This document shows positions 1-8,954 of a DNA stretch of 64,000 nucleotides, one piece after another (positions within the stretch are counted from its first letter, which is position 1; each line of letters starts with the position of its first letter). Both the position numbers and the translations under genes were made by a program. This DNA is from an uncultured Bacilli bacterium (lineage in GTDB: Bacteria > Bacillota_I > Bacilli_A > RF39 > UBA660). Below the pieces are notes generated by a model. That model made no database searches and was not told where the DNA came from. It saw only the letters and a list, made by a program, of their open reading frames with translations. Where the stretch lies: positions 74,883 through 138,882 of the forward strand of contig CAKOLN010000002.1 of NCBI GenBank assembly GCA_934096075.1, read 5' to 3'.

Positions 1-125
1 CATAAATTTAATCATTTAACGTGTAGATCTACAACTTTTAATTTAGAAACTTTGAAATATCAACTTGTATATTATTAACTATAAATATTTATTTTATTAT
101 TTTCTTTTAAATAATTTTTAGAATA

Positions 126-399
126 TTAAATAACTTTTTTTAGGTTTTGTATTTCTAAATTATCATCTGTTTTAGGCATGTATTTTAAATAATACATATC
201 ATCTTGGGATATTTGTGTTTCTTCAATTTGTGTTGATTTTAAACTTTCACTTAAAATTATAGAGTCTAAAAAGAATCTTGAGTTAAATTGACTATTTTTT
301 AAATTTGATTTGTACTCTCCATATTTTAAATTAGCTTCTGAAATTAAACTTATTAACTTTATATTGAATTGGTAATTTTTCTACTTCAAATGGTTTCAT
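126..399 (-). pseudogene. Fic/DOC family protein, N-terminal fragment (frameshifted)
   Basis: The start has a good ribosome binding site (GGAGAG, then ATG at 399), but the reading frame stops after about 22 codons. Shifting one base at about codon 15 restores a long frame containing SESLKSTQIEGTQIS, which matches the N-terminal Fic domain motif (the S-x-IEGTQxS segment before the FIC core). That frame itself ends at 126, long before the catalytic HPFxxGNGR motif, and nothing recognisable follows to position 1. Fic proteins AMPylate target proteins; this remnant lacks the catalytic core and cannot do so. It is therefore a decayed gene carrying both a frameshift and a truncation. Confidence 0.72.
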
Positions 400-438
400 A
401 TTATCTCTCCTCGATAAAATTTTATGGCAAAAGCAAAC

Positions 439-475
439 AAAAATGCACAGTATTTCCAAAATATTGTGCATTTTT
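439..475. terminator. Long hairpin, probable bidirectional terminator or leader hairpin
   Basis: The arms AAAAATGCACA and TGTGCATTTTT flank an inner GTATTT/AAATAT stem. The hairpin has A and T runs on its two sides, so it could terminate in either direction. It lies just upstream of the Fic fragment and downstream of tRNA-Thr. Confidence 0.5.
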
Positions 476-554
476 ATATTTTTTTGACATTTTTTGCACA
501 GTCGTAGTGCATATTAGTATATACAAACTCAAAAAGTTCGAATAACTATCATTA

Positions 555-630
555 TGGTGCCGAAAGCAGGATTTGAACCCGCGACCTACTGATTACGATT
601 CAGTTGCTCTACCAACTGCGCTATTCCGGC
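555..630 (-). tRNA. tRNA-Thr (CGT)
   Basis: This is a complete 76-nt cloverleaf. The acceptor stem GCCGGAA/TTTCGGC, the D arm AGCGCAGTTGGTAGAGC and the T arm GGTTCAAATCC are all present. The anticodon loop ATCGTAA gives CGT, which reads ACG (Thr). The 3' CCA is encoded. Confidence 0.97.
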
Positions 631-666
631 ACATCATAAGTATACAATAAATTCAATAATTTTGCA

Positions 667-693
667 TTAAAAAACTCTAACTTTTGTCAGAGT
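667..693 (-). terminator. Intrinsic terminator of tmRNA
   Basis: On the minus strand the stem ACTCT...AGAGT (ACTCTGACAAAAGTTAGAGT) is followed by a run of T. It lies immediately downstream of the tmRNA 3' end. Confidence 0.75.
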
Positions 694-706
694 GAATTTA
701 CTTTAA

Positions 707-1061
707 TGGTGGAGCTGACGAGTATCGAGCTCGTGTCCAAAATATCTACTATACAAGCGTGTACAAGTTTAGTTGGTTTGTTATTTCAAAAAGTATAATG
801 GATTGCCAACGTTCCTATACTTTTCTAAGTTTAGTAATAATTCTTTATTTAACCTAAACAATTAAATAATATAGTCTACTTTTATGAGTCCTAGATCTTT
901 TCTCGTAGACAAAGAAAAGTTAGAACCACCATACATCCTAATAACTAGGCAAAAGCAGGTGCAAAATTATAATCTTTTCCGATTATTTTATTTTTGGATT
1001 TATAGTATCCCTACTACTTGCGCTCATACGTACAACTATCTTGTCGAAACATAACAGCCCC
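707..1061 (-). ncRNA. ssrA: Transfer-messenger RNA (tmRNA)
   Basis: The 5' end GGGGCTGTTATG pairs with the 3' end CAGCTCC, followed by an A and an encoded CCA, forming the tRNA-Ala-like domain (TGTTTCGACAAG and GGACACGAGCTCGATACTCGTC segments). The internal reading frame ends GCA CCT GCT TTT GCC TAG at 955-957, giving a tag with C-terminus DYNFAPAFA. tmRNA and SmpB (gene at 9443) rescue stalled ribosomes and tag the incomplete protein for proteolysis. The tag end PAFA differs from the usual ALAA and is closer to the xAFA ends seen in Mollicutes. The start of the tag (resume codon) could not be fixed with certainty. Confidence 0.95.
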
Positions 1062-1071
1062 ATGTACATAA

Positions 1072-1101
1072 ATTATAACAAATTAATGTAATATTTGTCA
1101 A
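1072..1101 (-). promoter_or_regulatory. Promoter of tmRNA
   Basis: A TTGACA box (1096-1101) is separated by 18 bp from TATAAT (1072-1077). Transcription would begin within a few bases of the mature tmRNA 5' end. Confidence 0.85.
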
Positions 1102-1154
1102 TTCTTTTGTACTAAATTTATTACAAAGTAAAAAGATACTCAAAATGAATATCT

Positions 1155-3560
1155 TTACTTTATTACTAAATTAACTATTTTATTAGGAATTACTATTTCT
1201 TTTAATATAGTTGCATTTTCTAAGTATTTTTTTACATTTTCCTGCTCTTTAGCAATTTTTAAAACATCTTCATTGCTTGCTTCACTATTTACTAAAATAG
1301 TTCCTCTTACTTTACCATTAACTTGAACAGCTATTTTAACTAATTCATCTTTCATTTTATCTTCATTATATTCTGGCCATTCACTTTCACATATTGGTTT
1401 ACCTAAACTATATTTTTCATTTAGTTCTTCAGTAATGTGTGGTGCGATAGGATTTAACAAAGTTAATAAGATTCTATAATCATCTTTAGTTATAGTATCA
1501 TTTTTTTCCAAATCATTAGTTAATATCATTAAAGCAGATACAGCAGTATTAAATTTTAAAGTTAAAATATCTTCAGTTACTTTTTTAATAGTTTTATGAA
1601 CTAAATTTTCATTAGTGTATCCCTCTTTAAGAGATAATCTTTCTCCTAATCTAACAATTCTATCCAAAAATCTTTTACATCCTTTTAATGAATCAGTACT
1701 CCAAGCAGCATCTTGTTGATAATCACCTATAAACATCTCATAAACTCTTAATGCATCAGCACCAACTTCATTAATAATATCATCTGGATTAATTACATTA
1801 CCTTTACTTTTAGACATCTTTTCATTGTTACTTCCAAGTATCATACCATGGCTTACCCTAACATCTATCATTTCTTTATTAGGCACTAGACCAAAGTTAT
1901 AAAGCATTTGAACCCAGAATCTAGCATATAATAGGTGTCTTGCTGTATGTTCCATTCCACCATTATACCAATTAACTTTATTCCAATATTTCATAGCATC
2001 CATACTTGCAAATTCTCTGCCATTATGAGCATCCATAAATCTTAAGAAATACCAACTACTTCCTGCCCATTGAGGCATAGTATCAGTTTCTCTTTTAGCT
2101 GGTTTTCCACATTTTGGACAAGTAGTATTAACCCAGTCAGTTATTTTAGCAAGTGGACTTTCTCCATTATCAGTAGGTTCATATTCAGTTACATCTGGTA
2201 AGACTAAAGGCAAGTCTGCCTCATTCATTGGTACCCATCCACATTTATCACAATGTATCATTGGAATTGGTTCACCCCAGAATCTTTGTCTACTAAAAAT
2301 CCAATCTCTCATCTTATAATTATTAGTTTTTCTGGCAATACCTTTTTTAACTAAATATTCAGTTAACTCTTCTTTAGCTTCTTCTACAGTCAAACCACTA
2401 AATTCTTCTGAATTAATTAATTTACAATTCTTACCTAAATAATCTTGTTTTTCAAAAGCACATTCAGTTGTACTTCTTCCATCTATAACTTGTATCATAG
2501 GTATATTATGAACTTTAGCATATTCAAAATCTCTTTGATCATGACTAGGAACAGCCATTACTGCACCAGTACCATAACTACCTAATACAAAATCTCCTAA
2601 ATATACTGGAACTTGATGACCATTAACTGGATTTAAAGCTTTTATTCCTTTTAATTCACAACCTGTTTTACCTTTATTTAATTCTGTTCTATCCATGTTT
2701 GATTTTTTAGCAGTTTCAGCTATATATTTTTCTACTTCTTCTTTATTTTCAACTCTAGGCATTAATTCTTTAATTAATTTACCATCAGGTGCAATAACAA
2801 AGAAAGTAACTCCATATATAGTTTCAATGCAAGTAGTAAAAATACTGAATTTTCCACCACCTACTATATCCACATCAACTTCTACTCCAGTAGATTTACC
2901 TATCCAATTAATTTGACCCAGTTTTACTTTATTAGCAAAGTGAGTATCTTCTAAACCAGTAAGTAAATCTTCTGCATAAGAACTCATTTTTAACATCCAC
3001 TGACTTTTTTCTTTTTGTTCTACTTGACTACCACATCTTTCACATACTCCACCAGCTGCATCCTCATTAGATAATACCATTTTACATTTAGGACACCAGT
3101 TTACAGGAATAGTATCTTTGTAAGCCATTCCATTTTTATAAAATTGTAAAAATTGCCATTGAGTCCATTTATAGTATTCAGGATCTGTAGTTGCTATTTC
3201 TCTAGTCCAATCAAATCCAAATCCCAATCTTTTCATTTGACTTCTAAAATGATCAATACATTTTTTAGTCACATTCTTTGGATGCGTGTGTGTTTTAATC
3301 GCAAATTGTTCTGCAGGTGCACCAAATGCATCAAATCCCATTGGAAATAATACATTATACCCTTGCATTCTCTTCATTCTAGACATTGCATCATGTGCAG
3401 TATAACTTCTTACATGCCCAACATGTAATCCATCTCCACTAGGATAAGGAAATTCAACTAAAATATAATAAGGATTCTTACCTTCATTCTTAACTTCAAA
3501 AGTATGATGCTCCATCCAATACTTTTGCCATTTCTTTTCAATTTCTTCAAAATTGTACAT
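1155..3560 (-). CDS. leuS: Leucyl-tRNA synthetase
   Basis: Class I synthetase that charges tRNA-Leu in the cytosol, 801 residues, the usual bacterial length. The signature HVGHVRSYT (HIGH type) lies near residue 50, the CP1 editing domain is at about 220-400 (including TGAVMAVPSHDQRDFEY), and MSKSKGN (KMSKS) is near residue 610. The zinc-type cysteines CPKC and CERCG follow the N-terminal half-core. I chose the ATG at 3560 because GGGAGG lies 7 bases upstream; a further ATG five codons earlier overlaps that ribosome binding site. A T-box leader just upstream shows control by uncharged tRNA-Leu. Confidence 0.98.
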   Translation of the reverse strand: MYNFEEIEKKWQKYWMEHHTFEVKNEGKNPYYILVEFPYPSGDGLHVGHVRSYTAHDAMSRMKRMQGYNVLFPMGFDAFGAPAEQFAIKTHTHPKNVTKKCIDHFRSQMKRLGFGFDWTREIATTDPEYYKWTQWQFLQFYKNGMAYKDTIPVNWCPKCKMVLSNEDAAGGVCERCGSQVEQKEKSQWMLKMSSYAEDLLTGLEDTHFANKVKLGQINWIGKSTGVEVDVDIVGGGKFSIFTTCIETIYGVTFFVIAPDGKLIKELMPRVENKEEVEKYIAETAKKSNMDRTELNKGKTGCELKGIKALNPVNGHQVPVYLGDFVLGSYGTGAVMAVPSHDQRDFEYAKVHNIPMIQVIDGRSTTECAFEKQDYLGKNCKLINSEEFSGLTVEEAKEELTEYLVKKGIARKTNNYKMRDWIFSRQRFWGEPIPMIHCDKCGWVPMNEADLPLVLPDVTEYEPTDNGESPLAKITDWVNTTCPKCGKPAKRETDTMPQWAGSSWYFLRFMDAHNGREFASMDAMKYWNKVNWYNGGMEHTARHLLYARFWVQMLYNFGLVPNKEMIDVRVSHGMILGSNNEKMSKSKGNVINPDDIINEVGADALRVYEMFIGDYQQDAAWSTDSLKGCKRFLDRIVRLGERLSLKEGYTNENLVHKTIKKVTEDILTLKFNTAVSALMILTNDLEKNDTITKDDYRILLTLLNPIAPHITEELNEKYSLGKPICESEWPEYNEDKMKDELVKIAVQVNGKVRGTILVNSEASNEDVLKIAKEQENVKKYLENATILKEIVIPNKIVNLVIK

Positions 3561-3585
3561 AATAATACCTCCCATAAAAATAAAA

Positions 3586-3781
3586 AAACTTTATAACTTA
3601 AGGACTAGCTTATGCCAGCGGTACCACCTTAATTCATAAAGATTTATGCAACTTATAGTTATAACGCTTCAAGCGAAGTTTCTCCAAAGCAAGTTCATTA
3701 ATTATTCTTATTAGTTTACACCAACCACTAATTCTCTTTAAATGAATACTTTAATTACTACTCTTTTTCAACAAAACTTAT
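3586..3781 (-). promoter_or_regulatory. T-box leader of leuS
   Basis: The T-box core AAGGTGGTACCGC is followed by a terminator stem TTAAGG/CCTTAA and a T run directly before leuS. Stem I with its AGTAGTAA-type bulge lies 5' of it. The specifier region near GAACTTGC contains a Leu codon (CTT), consistent with tRNA-Leu sensing; I did not fold the whole stem. Confidence 0.92.
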
Positions 3782-3787
3782 GTATCA

Positions 3788-3816
3788 ATTATAATAAATA
3801 ATTTAATTAAATGCAA
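3788..3816 (-). promoter_or_regulatory. Promoter of the leuS T-box transcript
   Basis: TTGCAT (3811-3816) is separated by 17 bp from TATAAT (3788-3793), about 7 bases before the leader begins. Confidence 0.75.
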
Positions 3817-3834
3817 GATATTTTGCATCATAAG

Positions 3835-4060
3835 TAATGAAAGTATTTAGTGTTAATTGTCTAGTCATTTTTATCGTAATAGTTATGAAAATAAAAACTT
3901 TTATTTTAAAGATTTTTTAAGTACATATCTCTCATTTTATTTTTAGTTATCATTTTAGAACAAATTATTATTTTGATAATTTTATACTAACCAATAAACC
4001 AAATATTCATCTTTTACAAGATACCCTGCTAAAAACATAATACCATAAAAACAATTATAT
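3835..4060 (+). pseudogene. Degenerate upstream copy of the small hydrophobic peptide locus
   Basis: This stretch repeats the functional-looking unit at 4130-4412: GTATTTAGT..., the start ATGAAAATAAAAAC and the codons for MKIKTFILKIF, then TAA where the other copy continues. The 3' segments TAGAACAAATTATTATT and ACATAATACCATAAA are also shared. It lacks the AGGAGG ribosome binding site of the second copy. It is best read as a decayed tandem duplicate, and it accounts for most of the gap between leuS and the peptide gene. Confidence 0.65.
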
Positions 4061-4094
4061 GTAAATATTACAAAATTCAATTTTGCACAAACAC

Positions 4095-4123
4095 TTGTAT
4101 TATTTATGTTTATATGTTATAGT
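4095..4123 (+). promoter_or_regulatory. Promoter of the small hydrophobic peptide gene
   Basis: TTGTAT (4095-4100) is separated by 17 bp from TATAGT (4118-4123), and the peptide start lies 66 bases further on. Confidence 0.6.
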
Positions 4124-4153
4124 ATTAGTTGAAGTATTTAGTACTGAGTGTCT

Positions 4154-4180
4154 GCCTCATTCTTCTTAAAGAAAGGAGGC
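4154..4180 (+). promoter_or_regulatory. 5' UTR hairpin sequestering the ribosome binding site
   Basis: GCCTC (4154-4158) pairs with GAGGC (4176-4180), with an additional TTCTT/AAGAA inner stem. The paired 3' arm contains the AGGAGG that serves the small ORF at 4189, so the site would be masked in the folded transcript, as is typical of type I toxin mRNAs. Confidence 0.6.
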
Positions 4181-4188
4181 TTGATATT

Positions 4189-4281
4189 ATGAAAATAAAA
4201 ACTTTTATTTTAAAGATTTTTAAATTTATAATAATCATTTTAGAACAAATTATTATTATAATAATTTTACTAAAAAAATGA
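4189..4281 (+). CDS. Small hydrophobic peptide, candidate type I toxin
   Basis: A 30-residue ORF with start codon 8 bases after AAAGGAGG. It has a lysine-bearing N-terminus, a single very hydrophobic helix (EQIIIIIILL) and a KK C-terminus. Family-wise this resembles membrane-acting toxins of type I toxin-antitoxin loci such as Fst or TxpA, but I see no sequence match to a named one. Its own promoter, a masked ribosome binding site, a strong downstream hairpin and a terminator all support a structured small mRNA. The antisense antitoxin RNA expected of such a locus was not identified. An alternative is a short membrane peptide of other function. Confidence 0.55.
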   Translation: MKIKTFILKIFKFIIIILEQIIIIIILLKK

Positions 4282-4319
4282 CACTTAAGCTCATAAATTA
4301 ATTTATGGACTTAAATGTC
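4280..4319 (+). other. Strong mRNA hairpin after the small peptide
   Basis: GACACTTAAGCTCATAAAT pairs with ATTTATGGACTTAAATGTC over 19 positions with three G-T or mismatched pairs. The hairpin begins at the stop codon of the peptide gene. It could stabilise the toxin-like mRNA or be the target of an antitoxin RNA. Confidence 0.6.
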
Positions 4320-4337
4320 TAACCCATATATAGGTAG

Positions 4338-4368
4338 GCATTCAGTTAAACTAAATGCTTCCTTTTTT
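4338..4368 (+). terminator. Terminator of the small peptide transcript
   Basis: GCATTCAGTT/AACTAAATGC forms a 10-bp stem with one mismatch, followed by TTCCTTTTTT. Confidence 0.75.
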
Positions 4369-4425
4369 ATTTTATGCAAGTTGTCTTGCTAAATACATAA
4401 TACCATAAATATTACGTATTTTCAA

Positions 4426-7400
4426 TTATTTAAATAAACCTTTTACTAATTCCCAGAAACTTTTTTTAGTTTCTTCTTTCTTTACTTCAGTTTCTTTAGT
4501 TTCCTTCTTTTCTCCATCCACTACTAAAATAAACTTAGTTTCACTATCTTTACTTAAATTCTCACTACTTACTGTATTATAGTTTTCTCCTAATTCTATT
4601 AATTTATTTAATCTAGTAACCATAGGATTAACTTGATTATTTACTAAATTTCCTATTACTTTAATACCCTCATTATTATATTTAGTAATACCACTTGATA
4701 ATTCATTAATTCCATTATCTAAAGTATCTATATTTGTATAAAGTACATTTAATGATTTAGTAAATTCTTTTATTGCTTCATTCTTAATAGTATCAGGTAA
4801 AGTATTTAATATACTATCTGTTACCATACTAGCAGTTTCTGTACTTGAATTCATTGTAGAAACAACAGATACTTCTCTTGCAGTTTTAATAGCTACTTTT
4901 TCACTTACTTTACTTGCAGTACTACTATTTGATTTAGTTAAAGTGTCTAATACCAAACTTACATTAGCATTATTTATTTTACCACAACTTGTTAATTCAT
5001 CTATAGTCATAGTATTTTCATCTTTACCCATCTTTTTAGCAGTCATACATACAGTATAATCATTAATCAAATTAGCATTAGTTAAAAACTCAGTGAAAGA
5101 ATTTTGAATTTCATTAGCAACTAATTCATTAATTTCAGAATTACCTTTCTTAAGTTCTTCTTCAATTAATTTTTCTGCAGTATCACTTATTTCTAATTTC
5201 TTTTCATCAGTAAACTGACTATTAACAGTATTAAGTACATTAGCTTTAATCATTTCTTTTTGACTATCACTTAAAGCACTACTATTATTATTACTTAATT
5301 CATCTATAGAACTTTTTAAACCACTTTTAATTCTATTAGATCCATCTTTAATCATAGATGCACTTTCATCTATTGTATTCATGTTACCTTCTAATTCATC
5401 TACTTTACTTGTTAAATTATTTAACTTATTAAATATATTGGTATCACTACTTATTAAATTAGAACTTACAACACTATACATAGTACTTAATTCAAAGTTA
5501 GTTGTATCATAATTAATTTCAATTGTATTTAGATTCTTTAAATCACTCATATTTAGACTTTCATAAAGTCCTGGCATACTTACACCCATTACTACACTTT
5601 TAGTACCACTAGATAATACTTTACCATTACTAACAGTTATATTAGAATTATTTTCATTATTAATTATAGTACCCATAGTAACTACAAATGGAGTATATAA
5701 ATTTTCATATTTACCATTTACATTAACTAAATGAGAATCATTATTAGTATATTTTATTCTTATAGTAACATTACCACTTTTACCTAATAAATCTTTTAAA
5801 TCAATGCTTTCTCCATCTAATAAATAAGTTATATTCATTTCTATTGGTAAACTATTTTTTAATTTACCTTGATAAAATATATCATTACCAGTAGTATTCC
5901 ATGTTAAGAAATTACCATCTTTAAAATATTTTTCATTACCATTTAAATTAAATATATCATCTAATTCTGAATAATCATTTATTAAAGTAAGTTTTTCATT
6001 ATTTATGATATGTTCATTTACATTTATACTACTTACTTTACCATCATAACTAACTTTTGCATATACAGTTTCATTTTTAGTTAAAGCATATGTATTAATT
6101 GGATTAACTATTAATAATGTAACTAACCCAATTGCTAATTTTAAATTTTTATTTTTCATTTTATCACCCTTCTTTTTAGTAGTTTTCATAATCAGTTTAT
6201 CAAATATAAGCAATATACTTGGAAGTACTAATATAGTTATTGCCATACTTATAATAGCTCCACGACTTATTAAAGTACATAATGACCCAACCATATCTAT
6301 TTTGCTATATAATCCTACTCCAAATGTTGCAGCAAAGAAACATAATCCACTTATAAATATAGATGCTGCATTATAATTAAGTGTTTTTACCATAGCTTCG
6401 TTTTTATTAAGTCCTTCACATCTATTATTCAAATATGATGTTGTTAATAATATTGCATAGTCTATAGTAGCCCCCAACTGGATGGTACCTAAAACTATAG
6501 GTGCCACGAAAGGTAAAGTTACATTTCCAAAATAAGATATACCCATATTTATAAATATTGCAGTTTCAATCGCAGTTATTAATAAAATTGGTAAACTTAA
6601 ACTTTTAAGAACTACAGCTATTATAATTAAGATACAAATAATAGATATACCATTTACATTATTAAAATCAGTATTAGATATTTCTACTAAGTCTTTCATT
6701 AAAGGTCCTTCACCTGCGACTATTGAATTCTCATCATATCTTTTAACTATTTCATTAACTTTATCAATTTGATTATTTAATTCATCACTTGCTACTTCAT
6801 AGATTGAATTTACAAGCATTAATTCATATTTATCGTTTTTAAGTGTAGACATTAATTCACTAGGTATCATATCTTCACTTACACCAAGACTGTTTAATTC
6901 TTCCATTGAAAGTACAAAGTCAATTCCTTCAACACTCTTTAATTCTTTAGTCATAGAATTAACACTATCAGTAGTCATATCATTACTTAATAATATTATC
7001 TCTGGACTTACTATATTAAATTTATCTTTTAGTTCTGTATTAGAACTTATACTTTCTAATGTCTTTGGTAAAGATTCATCCATCTTATAGTAAACACTTA
7101 CATTTTTATTAGCTAGATATGCAGGTATAAGTATTAATAAGAACATAATAAATATAACTACATGATTTTTTACTACAAAGTTATTTAATTTACTAAATTT
7201 TAAATTAATACTTTTATGTTTAGTTTTTTCTATATATTTATCAAATACAAGAAGTAAACTAGGAAATACTGTTAATACAGTTACTACACCGAGTAAGACA
7301 CCTTTTGCCATTACAAGTCCTAAGTCTTTACCTAAAGTAAGTTTCATACTAATTAATACTAAGAAACCTGCGATGGTAGTTAATGAACTTCCTATAACAG

Positions 7401-8214
7401 AAGTAAATGTTTCTTTAATAGCCTCTTTCATTGCTTCTTCTTTACTCATTTTATTCTTTTTCTTTTCATATGAATGATATAAGAATATTGAATAGTCAGT
7501 TGTGACACCTAGTTGAAGGACAGCTACCAGAGACTCAGTGATATAACTTATTTCTCCAAACATTAAATTAGTACCCAAGTTAAATATAATTGATACTCCA
7601 ATATTTAGAAGTAGTAATACTGGTACTAAGTATGAATCTAATGTTAATTCAAGGACCAATAAACAAAGAATAACTGCGATTAATACATAAATAGTTATTT
7701 CTTTATCAGATAAATTCATGGTATCTAAAACCATTGAACTCATACCACCTACTTTAGTTTTATCACTAATACTTCTTATTTCTCTTACAGCATCAATAGT
7801 TTCAGTACTAGAAGTTCCACCTTCATAAGTTACAAATAATAAATCAGTATTATCATCATGTATATGACTTCTTACCTCACTCGGTAATATATCAACTGGA
7901 ATATTATTACCAAATATATCATAAATACTCATTACTTTATTGACACCATTTACATTAGATATTTTATTTTCTAACTCTAAAATATCTTTACTAGACATAT
8001 CACTTACTAATACTATTGAATAAGAACCCATATCAAAATCATTAGTAAGAATATTTTGCCCTTTAATAGTTTCTATATCTTCTGGTAAATATACTAGAAT
8101 ATCATAATTTACTTTAGTTAATTTATAACCAATAAAAGATAATACTAAAAGTATAGATGACACTATTAATATTAAATTTTTATTTTTAATTATCTTTTCT
8201 GAAAATTTATTCAT
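4426..8214 (-). CDS. MMPL/RND-type exporter fused to a secreted coiled-coil region
   Basis: 1262 residues. Residues about 1-680 are an MMPL (RND superfamily) permease: an N-terminal membrane helix, a soluble loop, a six-helix block, a second loop and a second six-helix block (QLGATIDYAILLTTSYL). The second part begins with its own signal-peptide-like MKNKNLKLAIGLVTLLIVN preceded by GAAGGGTGATAAA and ATG at 6159, so in relatives these may be two genes. The C-terminal part is a Ser/Asn-rich predicted extracellular region with long coils and an acidic/Lys tail ending in FWELVKGLFK. I chose the ATG at 8214 because GGAGGGAG lies 5 bases upstream. It is transcribed divergently from a TetR regulator, which likely represses it. 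Substrate unknown; MMPL proteins export lipids, peptides or toxic amphiphiles. Confidence 0.85.
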   Translation of the reverse strand: MNKFSEKIIKNKNLILIVSSILLVLSFIGYKLTKVNYDILVYLPEDIETIKGQNILTNDFDMGSYSIVLVSDMSSKDILELENKISNVNGVNKVMSIYDIFGNNIPVDILPSEVRSHIHDDNTDLLFVTYEGGTSSTETIDAVREIRSISDKTKVGGMSSMVLDTMNLSDKEITIYVLIAVILCLLVLELTLDSYLVPVLLLLNIGVSIIFNLGTNLMFGEISYITESLVAVLQLGVTTDYSIFLYHSYEKKKNKMSKEEAMKEAIKETFTSVIGSSLTTIAGFLVLISMKLTLGKDLGLVMAKGVLLGVVTVLTVFPSLLLVFDKYIEKTKHKSINLKFSKLNNFVVKNHVVIFIMFLLILIPAYLANKNVSVYYKMDESLPKTLESISSNTELKDKFNIVSPEIILLSNDMTTDSVNSMTKELKSVEGIDFVLSMEELNSLGVSEDMIPSELMSTLKNDKYELMLVNSIYEVASDELNNQIDKVNEIVKRYDENSIVAGEGPLMKDLVEISNTDFNNVNGISIICILIIIAVVLKSLSLPILLITAIETAIFINMGISYFGNVTLPFVAPIVLGTIQLGATIDYAILLTTSYLNNRCEGLNKNEAMVKTLNYNAASIFISGLCFFAATFGVGLYSKIDMVGSLCTLISRGAIISMAITILVLPSILLIFDKLIMKTTKKKGDKMKNKNLKLAIGLVTLLIVNPINTYALTKNETVYAKVSYDGKVSSINVNEHIINNEKLTLINDYSELDDIFNLNGNEKYFKDGNFLTWNTTGNDIFYQGKLKNSLPIEMNITYLLDGESIDLKDLLGKSGNVTIRIKYTNNDSHLVNVNGKYENLYTPFVVTMGTIINNENNSNITVSNGKVLSSGTKSVVMGVSMPGLYESLNMSDLKNLNTIEINYDTTNFELSTMYSVVSSNLISSDTNIFNKLNNLTSKVDELEGNMNTIDESASMIKDGSNRIKSGLKSSIDELSNNNSSALSDSQKEMIKANVLNTVNSQFTDEKKLEISDTAEKLIEEELKKGNSEINELVANEIQNSFTEFLTNANLINDYTVCMTAKKMGKDENTMTIDELTSCGKINNANVSLVLDTLTKSNSSTASKVSEKVAIKTAREVSVVSTMNSSTETASMVTDSILNTLPDTIKNEAIKEFTKSLNVLYTNIDTLDNGINELSSGITKYNNEGIKVIGNLVNNQVNPMVTRLNKLIELGENYNTVSSENLSKDSETKFILVVDGEKKETKETEVKKEETKKSFWELVKGLFK

Positions 8215-8391
8215 ATTTCTCCCTCCACTAAAGCATTTTATTACTTTACATAGAAAAAAGACATACACATAATTAACTAGATGTATGATAACCAACAAAT
8301 ATATAAATATGTATTAGTATTTATCCAACATTTTAACGGTTATCTTTACTTTTGTACAATAAAATGTATAATATTATCTAGGTGAAAAGAA

Positions 8392-8946
8392 ATGAAAACA
8401 GATTTAAGAGTTATTAAAACTAAGAATTTAATTTATAAAGCATTAATAGAATTAATGAAAGAAAAGACTTTTGAAGAGATAAAAGTTAGTGATATTTGTA
8501 ATAAAGCTATGATTAATAGATCAACTTTTTATGCTCATTATACTGATAAATATGAGTTACTTGTAGATTTTATAAATACAGTTAAAGATGAATTAACTAG
8601 CGAACTTAAGAAAAATAATAATAATTTGAATACTGGTGAATATTATATAGAGTTAATAAGATTATTATTAGACCATTTAGATGAGAATAAGGAAATTTAT
8701 AATGCAATAATGATTAATAATAGAAATAGTATTATGATGGATATATTTTTAAGTGTTGTTAATAAAGATATTATAGATAGAGTTAAGTCTGATAATATTA
8801 ATTCTAATGTACCAATTAATGTAATAATTAAATTTTATTTAGGTGGTGTTATTAATATAGGATTAGAATGGTTACAAAATAATACTAAATATACTAAAGA
8901 AGAAATAGTTGAGTATTTAAGTATACTAATTCCAAAGAGTTTTTAG
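8392..8946 (+). CDS. TetR/AcrR family transcriptional regulator
   Basis: 184 residues with an N-terminal TetR helix-turn-helix (SDICNKAMINRSTFYAHYTDK, about residues 31-51) and an all-helical C-terminal domain of the type seen in Bacillota TetR proteins (ligand pocket). It is divergent from the MMPL exporter, 177 bp away, the classic arrangement for a local repressor of an efflux pump. The TATAAT-like element at about 8370 lies between them. The next gene follows after 8 bp with its ribosome binding site overlapping the stop region, so the two are co-transcribed. The inducer is unknown. Confidence 0.9.
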   Translation: MKTDLRVIKTKNLIYKALIELMKEKTFEEIKVSDICNKAMINRSTFYAHYTDKYELLVDFINTVKDELTSELKKNNNNLNTGEYYIELIRLLLDHLDENKEIYNAIMINNRNSIMMDIFLSVVNKDIIDRVKSDNINSNVPINVIIKFYLGGVINIGLEWLQNNTKYTKEEIVEYLSILIPKSF

Positions 8947-8954
8947 GAGGACTT

